64,000 nucleotides of DNA from Enoplolaimus lenunculus (GCA_030248215.1 JASANG010000566.1:299131-363130), one strand, 5' to 3'. Positions 44,633 to 55,516 are shown, numbered from the stretch's first letter. A program made the numbers and translations. Notes: generated by a model not told the origin, from the sequence alone.

Positions 44633-44793
44633 TCTCATGTTACTTTGAGGGCCGTCCCAGTTTGTGATGGGTCAGTAAAAGAGTAGGCTTACGTTCTAGG
44701 CTGCAATTTTTTGCTTAGGCTTAGGCTTAGGCTTGGGCTTAGGCTTAGGAGTACGCTTAATCTACTGTTACGGCCCTAAAAGTAACGCTGGCC
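44633..44793 (+). mobile_element. Family A MITE, copy 12
   Basis: GGGCCG subfamily with a six-unit hexamer core. The left tip is changed (TCTCATGTTACTTTGAGG). Confidence 0.8.
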
Positions 44794-44868
44794 GATTTAA
44801 CAAAAGCTTTTTATAACGAAATAAGTAAATTATTAACCTGAAACTTCTGCTAAAAAGTTTCGTCCAAT

Positions 44869-45056
44869 TGGCAAGCAATAGCGGAACGCTTTGTGTGGGA
44901 TTTAGAATAGAGTAGCTTAAGCTTTAGACTAACATTTTTGCTTGGCTTAAGCTTTAGGCTTAGGCTTAGGTTAAGGAATGTGCTCATTTTTACTGTTAGG
45001 CTTTTAGGCTTAGGGACATTCTTATAATACTGTTCCGCCCCTGTTCTTTACTTTGA
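44869..45056 (+). mobile_element. Family B MITE, copy 9
   Basis: Decayed left tip; core and right end (CCCCTGTTCTTTACTTTG) are clear. Confidence 0.7.
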
Positions 45057-45280
45057 CTGTACCGCGCAACAAAATATTTTAAGCTTGTAAAAATGTTGTA
45101 TTTTCATCGTTACTCAAGAAATTTTGGTTTGTCTTTTTAATTAATAAAAAATAGCACACGTCATAAGGTCGTTAATATATTAGTTGGCAAATAGAGTGGG
45201 GCCAAATAAAATAGCGTGCGTTTGCCAGATTTAGAGTTTATGTTGGCATACACTTGCATGAAGAATCATTAACGGTTTAA

Positions 45281-45517
45281 CACTGTAAATTCCAGTGAGT
45301 TGGTTTTAACTCAGAATCAGTTTAATCGCTCAAACTGAGTTAGGACTATCAGAACTCAGAAATTTGAGTTAGGTTCAACGTGTTCTAAATGAATTAATGG
45401 ATTCACCCAGAGTCAACTGAACTCAGAGTGAGAAACACGTCAACTTAAAGTAGGTTAATGTTCACTGATCTGAACTCACAAATAACTAATCCGCCGTCTG
45501 AGTTTATTAGTTAACTC
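45281..45517. mobile_element. Family G MITE, copy 4 (truncated by family B)
   Basis: The left end CACTGTAAATTCCAGTGAGT is intact. The right end is cut where family B copy 10 starts. Confidence 0.8.
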
Positions 45518-45691
45518 GGCCTGTGTAAATATCAGGGGCGTAACGTTTTTCTGTGGGACTGCAAAGAGTGTAAACTTAAGCTTTAGACTAATTTTTTGCT
45601 CGCCTTAGGCTTAAGCTTAGGCTGAGGCTTAGTAATAAACTCATTCTTACGCTTAGGATTAGGCTTAGGCTTCAGGCTTAGGAATATGCTA
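45518..45691 (+). mobile_element. Family B MITE, copy 10 (right end lost)
   Basis: GGCCTGTGTAAATATCAGGG through the hexamer core to GGAATATGCT, then unrelated sequence. Confidence 0.75.
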
Positions 45692-45798
45692 AATCAAATA
45701 GTTTCTGTACAGTTTCAGCAAACTGAACAAATTTTTAGTCATAGCGTGTAGCATCTGTTAAATTCAAGCGTAGAAAATTGGAACCAGCTATAAACTTC

Positions 45799-46014
45799 AT
45801 TCCATGTATAGACCATGGCCGAACAGTAGTATAAGCATATTAATAAGCCTACGCCAAAGCCTAAGCCTAAGCCTAAAGCGTAAGGATGAGCCTATTTCTA
45901 AGTTTAAGCCTAAGCCTAAAGCTGAAGCCTAGGCAAAAAAGTTAGTCTAAACCTTAAACAGACTCTATTACAGCCCCGAAAAAAAACGATCCGGCCCTGT
46001 TCTATACATGGGTC
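45799..46014 (-). mobile_element. Family C MITE, copy 5
   Basis: Perfect 8-bp duplication TAAACTTC at 45791-45798 and 46015-46022. Confidence 0.9.
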
Positions 46015-46359
46015 TAAACTTCTATCTATAGCCAAAGGGCGAGTAGCCAGCGCTGCCCTTTGACTCATACCCACGAAAATGCGGGTAGCCAGTTGCCAAC
46101 CTTAGTATTACTGCCGACAGCTTCATGGAACCTACGGTGACGGAAGCACACGTAATTTTGAAACGAGTCAAATTTGCTTAGAGAATTATATTTTCGCCAA
46201 CTACCGGTAATCGTACTAGCACTTGCTTGTTGTTTACTCTAGTCGGCAAAAACATCGCTTGGCCAATCAGTTAATCTTCTGTGGTGATTGCGGTGGGTAT
46301 AAGTAAAAGTTGTTCGCTCGAACGAAATTTGTTCCACTTGCACGATCCAGCAGACTGAC

Positions 46360-46534
46360 GGTTGCGCTATAGCTTACTAAGCCGGACATCGGCGCGTGCC
46401 GCCACCCGCCAGCGTACGCACGCCACCACATGAGGGCGTCCGGTAATTTAGCGAGTTTTTTATAGCGCCGTACACTGGCCGTTGACGGCTCGCGACGGCG
46501 TCTGGCGGCTTGTAACGAGTACAGCGCAACCCTA
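46360..46534. mobile_element. Family H GC-rich MITE, copy 3
   Basis: GGTTGCGCTATAGCTTAC to GTACAGCGCAACCCT. The arms are diverged (CGGACATCGGCGCGTGCCGC). Confidence 0.75.
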
Positions 46535-46738
46535 ATCTGAAACCTGCAAAACGTCTTTTTTACTCGGTTGCCCGAAGTAAAGATGTTGGCCGAGTGAGAG
46601 TAGGCTACTTGACAGATGCTTTAAACAATTAAAGTTGCGTTCAATAAATAAACTTTAATATATACAACAGTTGTGTTTTAATTTACCAGAAATTGGGCTC
46701 AAAGATTGCCGTAAAACTAAACAATTTAATGCCTGTTA

Positions 46739-46762
46739 ATGGCTGAAACTCAGAAGCAAAAG
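46739..46762 (+). CDS. Possible short first exon of an annexin-like copy
   Basis: ATG plus seven codons (MAETQKQK) followed by GTAAAA. It would join in phase 0 to 47622-47687. The pair resembles annexin B exons 52967-53002 and 54368-54460 (ending KSK, then RQNWEKNFSAEKS). Either an alternative start of annexin B or part of a broken third copy. Confidence 0.3.
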
Positions 46763-46801
46763 GTAAAAACTATTAAAAGATTTGATACTCTGAAGGTCAT
46801 A

Positions 46802-47198
46802 CTGTAGTGACCCAAATAAGAGGCGGATTGTCATTTCTTTGGCGTTTCCAGATTTACCTCCTCTGGTTCGCGTATGGACTATCATTAATTTTCAACGCAT
46901 CCGTTGAGTTATTTGGATCCCACAATGTTTTTTGTGTGGCACAACTGACTCGCTTCAGAGTATTTTGTTGATTACATGTCCGATAATCAGTATACTGAAT
47001 TAATTACAATGCGGGTTGTCTGAGTGTCTGATTACATATTTGAGTAGTATATGTTAGTCTTTTGCTTAGGTTTGTTTTATATACTCAAATTAAACTTATG
47101 GCTTTGTTCACTAACGGACAAGAGATGCACGTTCCAACAGATTGGGATTCAAAATGGGGTCGTCTTCTTATTAGCCCCTCTTATTCGGGTCACTACAG
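46802..47198. mobile_element. Family E MITE, copy 8
   Basis: Both ends are present. The middle is more diverged than in other copies. Confidence 0.8.
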
Positions 47199-47280
47199 CA
47201 TACTACAAGCAATATTTGCCTGATCTAAATTTTTAGTCATTCGCTTGAATAATGATGATGTTGAATGTTTTGAATCTACT

Positions 47281-47338
47281 ACACTGTAATTTCCAATGAG
47301 TTGATTAATCAATTCATCTAGCGAATTGGTTTACAGTG
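47281..47338. mobile_element. Family G MITE, copy 5 (fragment)
   Basis: CACTGTAATTTCCAATGAGT plus about 35 bp and a short TTTACAGTG tail. The middle is deleted. Confidence 0.7.
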
Positions 47339-47621
47339 ACCCACTGTTTTAAGAAATACAGTAAAATATAAACTGTGATAACGTTAAGCTTTCTATTTCT
47401 TTTAAAATATCCTAAAAACTTGTAACAAAGAAACTTTTAGTTTCAATGTAACAAATTTAGCATTGGCTTCTGTATGTAGCATACCGAAACCAAAAAAAGC
47501 TTCAGCGTCAATCACACTACTCCCTCAAAAGACACCTGGTGTACGCATGATATTGTGGAATTTGCATTACACGATATTGACGTTGAGTATAATTGTTCAC
47601 TGTAATCATTAGCGATTTCAG

Positions 47622-47687
47622 ATAACAGAATGGAAGCAGAACTTCAGCAGCAAAGAAGGAACAATAGATTTGATGCGTATGGCAATC
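47622..47687 (+). CDS. Possible annexin-like exon
   Basis: 66 nt between AGCGATTTCAG and GTAAGT, phase 0. ITEWKQNFSSKEG resembles RQNWEKNFSAEKS in annexin B exon 54368-54460 at both nucleotide and residue level. About 80 bp upstream, GGTGTACGCATGATATTGTG repeats a phrase of annexin A intron 6. It could be left over from tandem duplication. Confidence 0.35.
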
Positions 47688-48091
47688 GTAAGTTTCATTC
47701 TATTCGTATTAATTTACCTCGCCGCTGTTTAACCGTATAAACCCAACGAGAACAAACCAAATCAACGACCCCATAAGCATTCACTCCAAATGTAAACCTC
47801 ATCAAGCCGTATTTTCTGATGGGTGTTGTGCGCAGCGCCATAGTGTAAACGGATAGTAAAAATAACGCAAACAGATAATGATTAAAATAACGTAAACAAA
47901 AATCTGTTGGAACGCTTCCCAAAATACGTATGTTAAGCGTTTCAGCGTTGATATATAAATTTGAAGTTATAGCAGTTTATATATTTCTGCTACCTAGCGA
48001 ATTTCTGAACTACTACGATGCAGTGATATATTATTTCAGATCACTGCCTGGTTTGAAATGCGTAAACGTATAAACACTGAACACATGTTAT
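47688..48091. other. No gene seen
   Basis: Includes CTTCCCAAAATACGTATGT at about 47918, also present in annexin A intron 5 near 38738 (CTGCCCAAAATACGTATGTG). The two gene regions thus share intronic sequence. Confidence 0.4.
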
Positions 48092-48252
48092 GGTTGCGCT
48101 ATACTTGACGGCCGGCGTCGTCCGTCACCGTTCGTACCATACGTTATCGTACGTGAGCTATTTGCATTTGATACCGCGCGATGACTGTAGGTGGACGGCG
48201 CCGTACGGGCGATGGACAGCGCCTGACGTCAACAAAAGTATAGCGCAATCCT
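48092..48252. mobile_element. Family H GC-rich MITE, copy 4
   Basis: GGTTGCGCTATACTTGACGG to AGTATAGCGCAATCCT. Complete. Confidence 0.85.
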
Positions 48253-48522
48253 TATGGTTAAGCGACTATAGTATTAATTGTCGTTGTGGTCTCCACAGTA
48301 AAACTGACACATCACTTATTTCTATCTTTGTGCTTTAAAAGATGAAAATCTTGATTGTATACGTCAATAGGACCGTTTCGATTATTACAACCTTAAAATT
48401 TTATATTTTTGCAAAATTTGTGCTCATAAAATATCACTCGCACAAATTGCAAGCTTAATTTGATAATACAGGATCTTTGGTGCGGTCTGTATGGCAGGCG
48501 AAGGTGCGAGTAGTGCTTCAAT
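48253..48522. other. No gene seen
   Basis: AT-rich spacer. Confidence 0.4.
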
Positions 48523-48710
48523 GGCCAATGTTACTTTTAGGGGCGTAACAGTAGATTAAGCGTATTCCTAAAGCCTAAGCCTAATCCTAAGCGTTGTAAA
48601 AGCGTATTCCTTAAAGCGTAAGTCTAAGCGTAAGCAAAAAAGACAAGAATGTAAGCCTACTCTTTAACAGACCCACCAAAAACATCCCGGCCCTAAAAGT
48701 AACATGGGAC
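48523..48710 (-). mobile_element. Family A MITE, copy 13
   Basis: GGGGCG/GGGCC subfamily. Flanks GCTTCAAT and GCTTGAAC match at 6 of 8 positions. Confidence 0.85.
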
Positions 48711-48925
48711 GCTTGAACGGACGTCTAAAACTGCTATAGTGCATTCGGCGCGATGAGTACCACGTTCGCTTACTACCTTGTTTGCATATCAGCCTGAAAA
48801 GTTGGTCTGGCTTCTCAAATTACCTCGTTGCATAGTATATTTGTTAAGAAATTTTAAAAATTTAAACTAGTAAAGTAATTTTCAAAACAGAACAATTATG
48901 CCAGCCTTAAAATATGCAACATATA

Positions 48926-49210
48926 CACTGCAACAAATGGCGAGTTAAATTGACTCGCTCTGAAATAGTCTTTTCCGAACTACACAAACTGAGTCAAATT
49001 CGACTGCTTCAGAGTCAAACGTGCGACTCAGTGAATGGAATTTGACTGCAGCGGAGTTGAACTTTGATTCAGTTTTTATCAAATTTGACTCCATGAATCG
49101 CTCAGTGAGTCGAATTTTACTCTGGCGGAGTCGAATTTTGGCTCAATTTGTGTAGTCCGGAAAAAGCCTATTTCGGAGAGAGTCAATTTGACTCACCATT
49201 TTTTGCAGTG
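48926..49210. mobile_element. Family D MITE, copy 11 (long)
   Basis: About 285 bp against the usual ~210, because the inner GAGTC..GACTC arms are partly duplicated. Both tips are present. Confidence 0.85.
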
Positions 49211-50029
49211 TACGCAGGCTCCTAACCACCACATCTTGATAGAGGGAGCTAAAAATTGAAAGACAGAAATCCAAGAATGTTTATCATCGAGACATAACCA
49301 TTTAAGAAGGGGTCTTCTAAGCAAGCTGAACCCGCTGGCGTCCGTATGTCCACGGGTCCGTATACAGGTACTAAACGCGAGATAGATGGCAACCCATTTT
49401 TTTGCTTTCATGTTTACGTAGCGTATCACAGCATGATTGTTGCTAAGCTTTAATGTGAATATGATATTCCCTTTGAAAAGATAACTAAGCTTATATTAAT
49501 TTAGACAGGGTTATTCTACCCTCTTGAAGGCATAACGGTATTTTATACCGTACTGAAACCGTATTATCATGCGTTATAGGATTGTTTTTATGCGGCAATT
49601 TTAACATCAAAAACAGCAAACATGGTACAAAATATTATTTTTCAGTTAATACACAAGTTAGCATTTTTCGACCGTTTTATAGTTTGATATTAAGCCGTGT
49701 TTTTTGATGAAGCCATTCAATTTGTAGGTACATTTCTGTGCAAACGACACGGAACTAAATTCAACTGAAGGTTAAAGATTAATTTTAAGATTTTTCGCGA
49801 CCAAAATGATCAGATTTGCTTCTGTGTCTAAAAATAAAATTGCAACTGTAAACGTATTTCTACAGCCAAAAATTCATTAACGCTAAAAACCGCTTTTCGC
49901 TTTTTGTCCTGATTTTGAAGCAATAAAGAACTTATAGATTAATTTTTTGCAAAATTTGTGTAAAAGGGGTTTATATACTTGGTTATCCGTATATCTTGCG
50001 TTTGCTAGCAAATGGTTCGATTTGAAAAA
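49211..50029. other. No gene seen
   Basis: AT-rich spacer leading into the satellite. The 78-codon antisense frame at 49193-49429 has no support. Confidence 0.4.
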
Positions 50030-50625
50030 CTTTAACAGATGTTTGGTTTCTGGTTAACTCCTGGGACCTGATTGTTAAATGTGTATATAGCAACTATCAT
50101 CAGTTAGTAATAGGTACTTCCGCACATCTCGAATTTGCCAGAAATGGTTTGATTTCAAAAATTTTACCAGATCTTTCGTTTCTGGTTAACTCATGGGACC
50201 ATATTGTTAAATTACTATAATCAGTTAGTAATAGGTACTTCCGCACATCTTGAGTTTGCCAGAAATGGTTTGATTTCAAAAATTTTACCAGATCTTTCGT
50301 TTCTGGTTAACTCCTGGGACCATATTGTTAAATTACTATCATCAGTTAGTAATAGGTACTTCCGCACATCTCGAGTTGGCCAGAAATGGTTTGATTTCAA
50401 AAAATTTAACAGATCTTTGGTTCCTGGTTAACTCATTCTTAAATGTGTTTAGCAACTATCATCAGTCAGTAACAGGCACTTCTGCACATCTCGAATTTGC
50501 CACAAATGGTTCGATTTCAAAAATTTTAACAGATCTTTGGTGTCTGGTTAACTCCTGGGACCGTATTGTTAAATGTGTATATAGCAACTATCATCAGTTA
50601 GTAATAGGTACTGACTAAATATTGC
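50030..50625. repeat. ~121-bp tandem satellite, about 4.5 units
   Basis: The phrase GTTAGTAATAGGTACTTCCG recurs at about 50104, 50224, 50346 and 50466, 120-122 bp apart, and partly at 50599. Units differ by point changes and small indels. Open frames across it are repeat artefacts. Confidence 0.9.
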
Positions 50626-51034
50626 AGTTGTTGAGCTCAAAATTGGTACAATAGTAGAGCAAACCATATGCGAATAATTTGCTGAAATTTTGAGCCACAG
50701 TAGTCACTTTGTTTGAAAGTTACAAGACCTATCACCTACTGGTAATAAGTGCCGATTTGATAATACGGGGTTCGATTAAAGTATGCAACAAATTTTTGTT
50801 TTTCAAAACTTTGCGAGTCGATGTAGTTTCAGTAGACAGAATATATTAAAATTTTCGACAGATTACAGCTGAGCCATCATGAGTAAGCGCTTGGAAATTC
50901 CGATTGTGGCATAAATATGTAATGCATTCATAATTTCATAATAACGTTGAAAGTCATTTTCACGCTTGTATAAGAGAGTATAATCGCTTCATAGTTTACA
51001 AGCATCATCGATTCATAATCATTATTCTATTAAC
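50626..51034. other. No gene seen
   Basis: AT-rich spacer. Confidence 0.4.
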
Positions 51035-51228
51035 GGCCAATGTAAACAACAGAGGCAGAACAGTATTATAAGCATATTCCTAAGCCTAAGCCTAAGCGTA
51101 CTAATGAGCATATTCCTATAAGCCTAAGCCTAATCCTTAGCCTAAACCAAGCAAAAAAATTGTCTGAAGCTATAAAGCTTAATCATTTCTAGTCCCACAG
51201 AAAAACGTTCCGCCCCTGATTATGGGCC
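51035..51228 (-). mobile_element. Family B MITE, copy 11
   Basis: Complete; lies about 200 bp upstream of the predicted annexin B start codon. Flanks CTATTAAC and ATTTTAAC match at 6 of 8 positions. Confidence 0.8.
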
Positions 51229-51429
51229 ATTTTAACTGTACCAAAAATATTAACTGAAAATTAACAGATTTATACAATCCGTTCAGTTCGAACTTCGAGC
51301 CGCAAATATTAACGCTGAAACAGTGGACATTTGTTCTTTTTGAACTGGAAGACACTGATGATTGGTCAGTGTTGAGGTTGAAAAATTGAACTTTAAATTC
51401 GCGGTATGCAAAACTTGTAAACGGTGACC

Positions 51430-51477
51430 ATGAACAAAAGTGAAACATCTGTTCCTGGCAAATTGAATCGAGTTCAG
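51430..51477 (+). CDS. Annexin B candidate first exon
   Basis: MNKSETSVPGKLNRVQ, 48 nt, then GTAAAC. A stop lies in frame just upstream and no acceptor is available, so if coding it is a first exon. Confidence 0.45.
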
Positions 51478-51549
51478 GTAAACATATTTAACTCTCGCCT
51501 CGCTATATAAACCCCTGTTGTAGTTTTCCAACGCTGACACGAATAATTG

Positions 51550-52165
51550 TGGGTGTAAAAAAGAGGTCGTTTCGGGTATCCTTCTTCCAGCCGGTGTTTC
51601 CCCCCAAAAAGGTTGGATTTTGAAAATTTTTTCATTCCTTCTTATGACCTCACTGAAAAATTCGAGTTTTTAAGGTACCGAGATCCCACTCATGACCCAA
51701 AAAAATTTGTCAAAAAGTTAGACAAATTATACACCATTCGACACAGCTTACAGAGCTGAGTTGAATGGTGTTTTATTTTCCGTCGTAAGACGTTTATGCT
51801 AACTAGGTGCGGTCAAATAACTGATTTGGCGCCGTCCCAAATCATTGGCAGCGCGCCTAATTAGTTATTTGACAATAACTCGATCACCAGACTTCTGATG
51901 GCGGCAAATGTAACACCATGTAACTCAGCTCTGCCAGTTGCGTTGAATGCTGTATAAATTGTCTTAAACTCTTTGACAAACAGTTTTTTGGTCCCTAGGG
52001 GGGATATTGGGATCTTGAAAAATCGAATTTTTCAAAAATTCCAATTTGAACACAAGATGATCAGGGGAGGTCATGCGAAGCTCAAATATGCAAAACGTTT
52101 AAAATCCAACCACTTTTAGACAAACCCCGGCTGGGTGAGGATAACCGAAAAGAGCACGGAGCTCG
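51550..52165. mobile_element. 600-bp foldback element
   Basis: The left arm (GTATCCTTCTTCCAGCCGG, GGTTGGATTTTGAAAA, ATGACCTC) is mirrored by the right arm (GAGGTCATG, TTTAAAATCCAACC, CCGGCTGGGTGAGGATAACC). Further inside, CACCATTCGACACAGC / GCTGAGTTGAATGGTG makes its own hairpin. In annexin B intron 1; no ORF. Confidence 0.8.
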
Positions 52166-52289
52166 AGTTTTGAGTCATAACAATTCATATCCATATCCTT
52201 AATTAGAGTCCGTAAAAAGATACAGCCAAAGTGTTTGAAGCTATTTTCAAACATTGATATATTTACAAAATTTAAATATGATTGCCTCT

Positions 52290-52497
52290 AGCGGTTCGAC
52301 GTCATTAGTTTTAGCGGTTTGACGTCATTAGTTTTAGCGGTTTGTCGTCATTCGTTTTACCGGTTTGACGTCATTAGTTTCAGCGGTTTGCCGTCATTCG
52401 TTTTACCGGTTTAACGTCATTAATTTTAGCGGTATGACGTCATTGATTTTAGCGATTTGACGCTGTTAGTATTAGCGGTATGACGTCATTAGTTTTC
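52290..52497. repeat. 23-bp tandem repeat carrying CRE octamers
   Basis: About nine units of the type AGCGGTTTGACGTCATTAGTTTT. Four contain the exact palindrome TGACGTCA (at 52320, 52366, 52435 and 52481, all multiples of 23 apart) and the others are one or two changes away. TGACGTCA is the canonical CREB/ATF binding site. It lies in annexin B intron 1. Confidence 0.9.
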
Positions 52498-52705
52498 TAG
52501 CAGCGCAAGTTGTTGAGAGTTAAATGCTGCTAAATGCTGTCTATGACCAGATTTCTATTATAAGATGTCTCCAGTTTATTAACGAAAAGGGATCATTTAT
52601 TCATAAATTAACAATTTTTATTAAAACCACAAAATGACATTCGGGATTTCTCACGTAGTAATAAATGTTTGATGAAATCAAAGTTTAATTGGTCGAACAT
52701 TTTAC

Positions 52706-52941
52706 TTGGTAAAGTGGAGTTGATTTTAACTCAGAATAAGTTGAATTCACTCATAAGTCTGAGCTCTAAATTAGATTTTCAGAACTCAGAATTTTAAATA
52801 TTTTGAACTCATTCTGACTTGATTTAATGAACTCACTCGGAATTAAATTCGCGCACAGTGAGTTTATATTTACTGTAATTTAACTCGGTAATAACTAATT
52901 TTTCTTGGAGTGGATTAATCAACTCATTGGAATTTACAGTA
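52706..52941. mobile_element. Family G MITE, copy 6
   Basis: Left tip lost. Right end ATCAACTCATTGGAATTTAC then AGTA. It ends 26 bp before annexin B exon 2. Confidence 0.75.
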
Positions 52942-52966
52942 TACACTTTTACAGTTTCTGTTTTAG

Positions 52967-53002
52967 ACAAACAGCAAACTGAATGACGACGCCAAATCAA
53001 AG
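52967..53002 (+). CDS. Annexin B exon 2
   Basis: 36 nt, TNSKLNDDAKSK. Acceptor TTTCTGTTTTAG, donor GTAAAT, phase 0. Confidence 0.55.
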
Positions 53003-53119
53003 GTAAATCAGTCTGCCTCCGAGTACATTTGGGAACAGCCAATTAGAAGGCGTTCACGGTTTATATGAATATATCAGATCTGAAATGTAAACTCTAGTAA
53101 TTTAAAAGGGCAGTTAAAT

Positions 53120-53294
53120 CGGGCCCATAACCAAGAGAGGCCAGGGGGCGCTCAACCCCTGTGGCAATATATTGGCTCCCCCTAAAAAATTTTCAACCTT
53201 GTTTGTAACTCATTAAAAACCACTGAATGCCCCTCCTGAAAAATTTAAAAATTTCTGCCCCGTCTCCCTAGCAAGGTGAGCTGGTACGGGCCTG
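53120..53294. mobile_element. Family U hAT-type MITE, copy 1 (intact)
   Basis: CGGGCCCATAACC to GGTACGGGCCTG, with a perfect 8-bp duplication AGTTAAAT on both sides. Confidence 0.85.
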
Positions 53295-53560
53295 AGTTAA
53301 ATTTTAAAAAAACTTCAAATTAAAGTGAACTTTATCAAATTCATACAGATGTGATGATTAGATAAATAAAAATGTATACATGGTTGGAAACAATGAAAAC
53401 ATATTTTGAAATGGTTGCTTTGCGAAACAATTTTCACGAATGATGTTGTCAAAACCAGAATATGTCAATCAAACCTAAATATAGGCATCGAATTTTACAC
53501 AAACTGTTTTCTGAGCCTTTATAACCAAAGGAGTCCTTGTGAGCAAGCGTTTAACCTAAT

Positions 53561-54317
53561 TGAGCGAAGCGAAACTCCGAGCGAAGCTCGGAGTTTCGCG
53601 AAGCGTTTTATATATGTTTTGTACTTGGGGTTCGAAACGTGGATGTCCGTCCGTCCGTCTGTCCGTCCGAAAAGAATCTCAGGAACGGCTGAACCGATTT
53701 TGATAAACTTTTTTGTTTGAAAGCCAATTATCCTGGGGTGTTAACCTCGCATTGGGGTTTTAAAATTGTAAGCCGTTTATTAGCTACAAGCTAATTTGCA
53801 TAATTAATTAAGCCTAAATTAGGTCTTTTTACAATATTTCACTAATTATTAAGGTTAAAAGCAATATAATTTCAGCACTAAAGGGTTTTTTGGTGCAAGG
53901 AATTTGAATAAATAGTTTACAAACATCCAAAACCGATAATTGAATAATTAGCTAACAGCTAATTTGCATATTAGCTTAATTGACAACACAAAACTAGGTC
54001 GTTTTAAATTATTTCAATAAATATTAGGGTTTACTGAAGGTTTTTGGGTGCGAAGAATCTGAATAAATTGTTTACAAACGTCCAAAACCGATAATTGAAT
54101 ATTTAGATAATAACTAATTTGCATATTAGCTTAATTCACAAAACAAAATTAGAACTTTTTAAATTATTCCAAAAATTATTAGATTGGCTGAAGGGTTTTT
54201 GGGTGCGAGGAATCTGAGGAAATTGCTTACAAACCTCCAAAACCGATAAATGAATAGTTAGCTAACAAGTAATTTGCATATTACCGTAATTGCTTACGTG
54301 CGTTCGAGCTTCGCTCA
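53561..54317. mobile_element. MITE with GAGCGAAGC ends and 155-bp internal repeats
   Basis: Begins TGAGCGAAGCGAAACTCCGA with a strong hairpin and ends GTTCGAGCTTCGCTCA. Inside are a TCCGTCCGTCTGTCCG tract, the phrase GGAACGGCTGAACCGATTTT, and three units of a 155-bp repeat (AACCGATAAT at 53931, 54086 and 54241). Together these words recall non-autonomous DNA elements common in marine invertebrates. In annexin B intron 2. Confidence 0.75.
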
Positions 54318-54367
54318 ATAAATGTAGTCCCACTACGACTGGTTTATTGTTGTTGTTGCAATTTCAG

Positions 54368-54460
54368 AGACAAAATTGGGAAAAGAATTTCAGCGCAGAA
54401 AAGTCTTCAAGCTTCGATTCATTGGACTCAAAGAGTATTTCTGACGAAAAAGTGCTAACG
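54368..54460 (+). CDS. Annexin B exon 3
   Basis: 93 nt. RQNWEKNFSAEKSSSFDSLD then SKSISDEKVLT. Acceptor TTGCAATTTCAG, donor GTACGT, phase 0. Confidence 0.65.
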
Positions 54461-54623
54461 GTACGTCATATTATTATTATTGAGTATTTTAGCACGTTTT
54501 ATTCAAATTTATAAATTTGTTCTATGTTTTGTATTTCATTTGGTTTTGAAATTTTGAAATATTGACCCTCAGTTTCAAGTGTTCTTTAGTAACAGGGTTT
54601 CCATTCAAATTAGCGAACAACAG

Positions 54624-54704
54624 CAGCTACAAATGTCACCCTCTACATCAGACGTTGAGCACATCGCAAAAATTGTGCCAACGTTCAAACCTGATTATTT
54701 CAAA
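54624..54704 (+). CDS. Annexin B exon 4 (donor uncertain)
   Basis: 81 nt. QLQMSPSTSDVEHIAKIVPT then FKPDYFK. The donor GTTCTC is weak; the frame stops soon after, so a donor must lie near here. Confidence 0.45.
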
Positions 54705-54814
54705 GTTCTCCGTTATGATCTGTTTTGTCTGGCGATTTAAAACTGTGCGAATTAAAAAATACCCCCAGTCAATAAAGACACTTTTTACAAAAGTTAGGAA
54801 GTGAGTATATACGT

Positions 54815-55068
54815 TCTGTGTGGAAAAGAATTTATTCAGCGCACGTTGCGTTTTTAGCCAACACCTTATTATTTAGAGGGTGTACGGCCTATGCGAATCA
54901 TTGTACTTTTTGTGTGCGGCTTCAAAAAGGCTTCGCTTAGCGTTTAATACAGGGTTATTGAATGTGACAGCGACCTCTCTTCTCTAAATAAGGGTTGATC
55001 GACCAAAAACGCAACGCCCGGTGGCATATTTTGTACGATGCGGAATCGCAAGAATTGTATACTTTTGT
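54815..55068. mobile_element. Family I MITE, copy 3
   Basis: Uninterrupted copy in annexin B intron 4. It contains TTTAATACAGGGTTATTGAA, the empty-site counterpart of family I copy 5, which carries a family E insertion. Confidence 0.8.
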
Positions 55069-55113
55069 ATCATGCAATATTGGTAGTACTAATTGGCAAA
55101 CTAACGATTTCAG

Positions 55114-55201
55114 AAGCGCTCATCTTACTTAAATGTGTTGACCAATTCGAAGAATTACGACGAAATTGCACTGATACTGCATCATGCGTTTCAAAATATT
55201 G
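55114..55201 (+). CDS. Annexin B exon 5
   Basis: 88 nt. KRSSYLNVLTNSKNYDEIAL then ILHHAFQNI, matching the helix before repeat 1 in annexin A. Ends in phase 1, as does A exon 2. Confidence 0.75.
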
Positions 55202-55302
55202 GTTAGTGGAAATGTCCAGTATGTGATTAAACAAAATATAATCATGTAAAAAGCAACAAAATCTAATAATTACAACTCAGCTGAGGATAAAATACGACAT
55301 AA

Positions 55303-55505
55303 TGGCTGGGTTTTGAAAACCCTACTTAAGTACTACTAAGTACTTAAGTACGTGCTAAGTAATTACTTAATCATTTTGTCATTTTCAAAAGCGTACTTAA
55401 ATTAAGTAAATACTTAAGTCGCTGACAAAATTAGACATATTACAAAGTAACCGTTGAGGCATACTACCTTGGTTTAATTGAAATTGTAGACTCATAGTAT
55501 TTTTT
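55303..55505. mobile_element. Family K MITE, copy 2 (truncated)
   Basis: Left end GGCTGGGTTTTGAAAACCCT; breaks off after TTGAAATTGTAGACTCATAG, about 12 bp before annexin B exon 6. Confidence 0.7.
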
Positions 55506-55516
55506 AATGTTTTTAG

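Noticed and set aside
50204-50618. Overlapping frames with repeated LVIGTSAHLE peptides
   Set aside because: They are translations of the 121-bp satellite.
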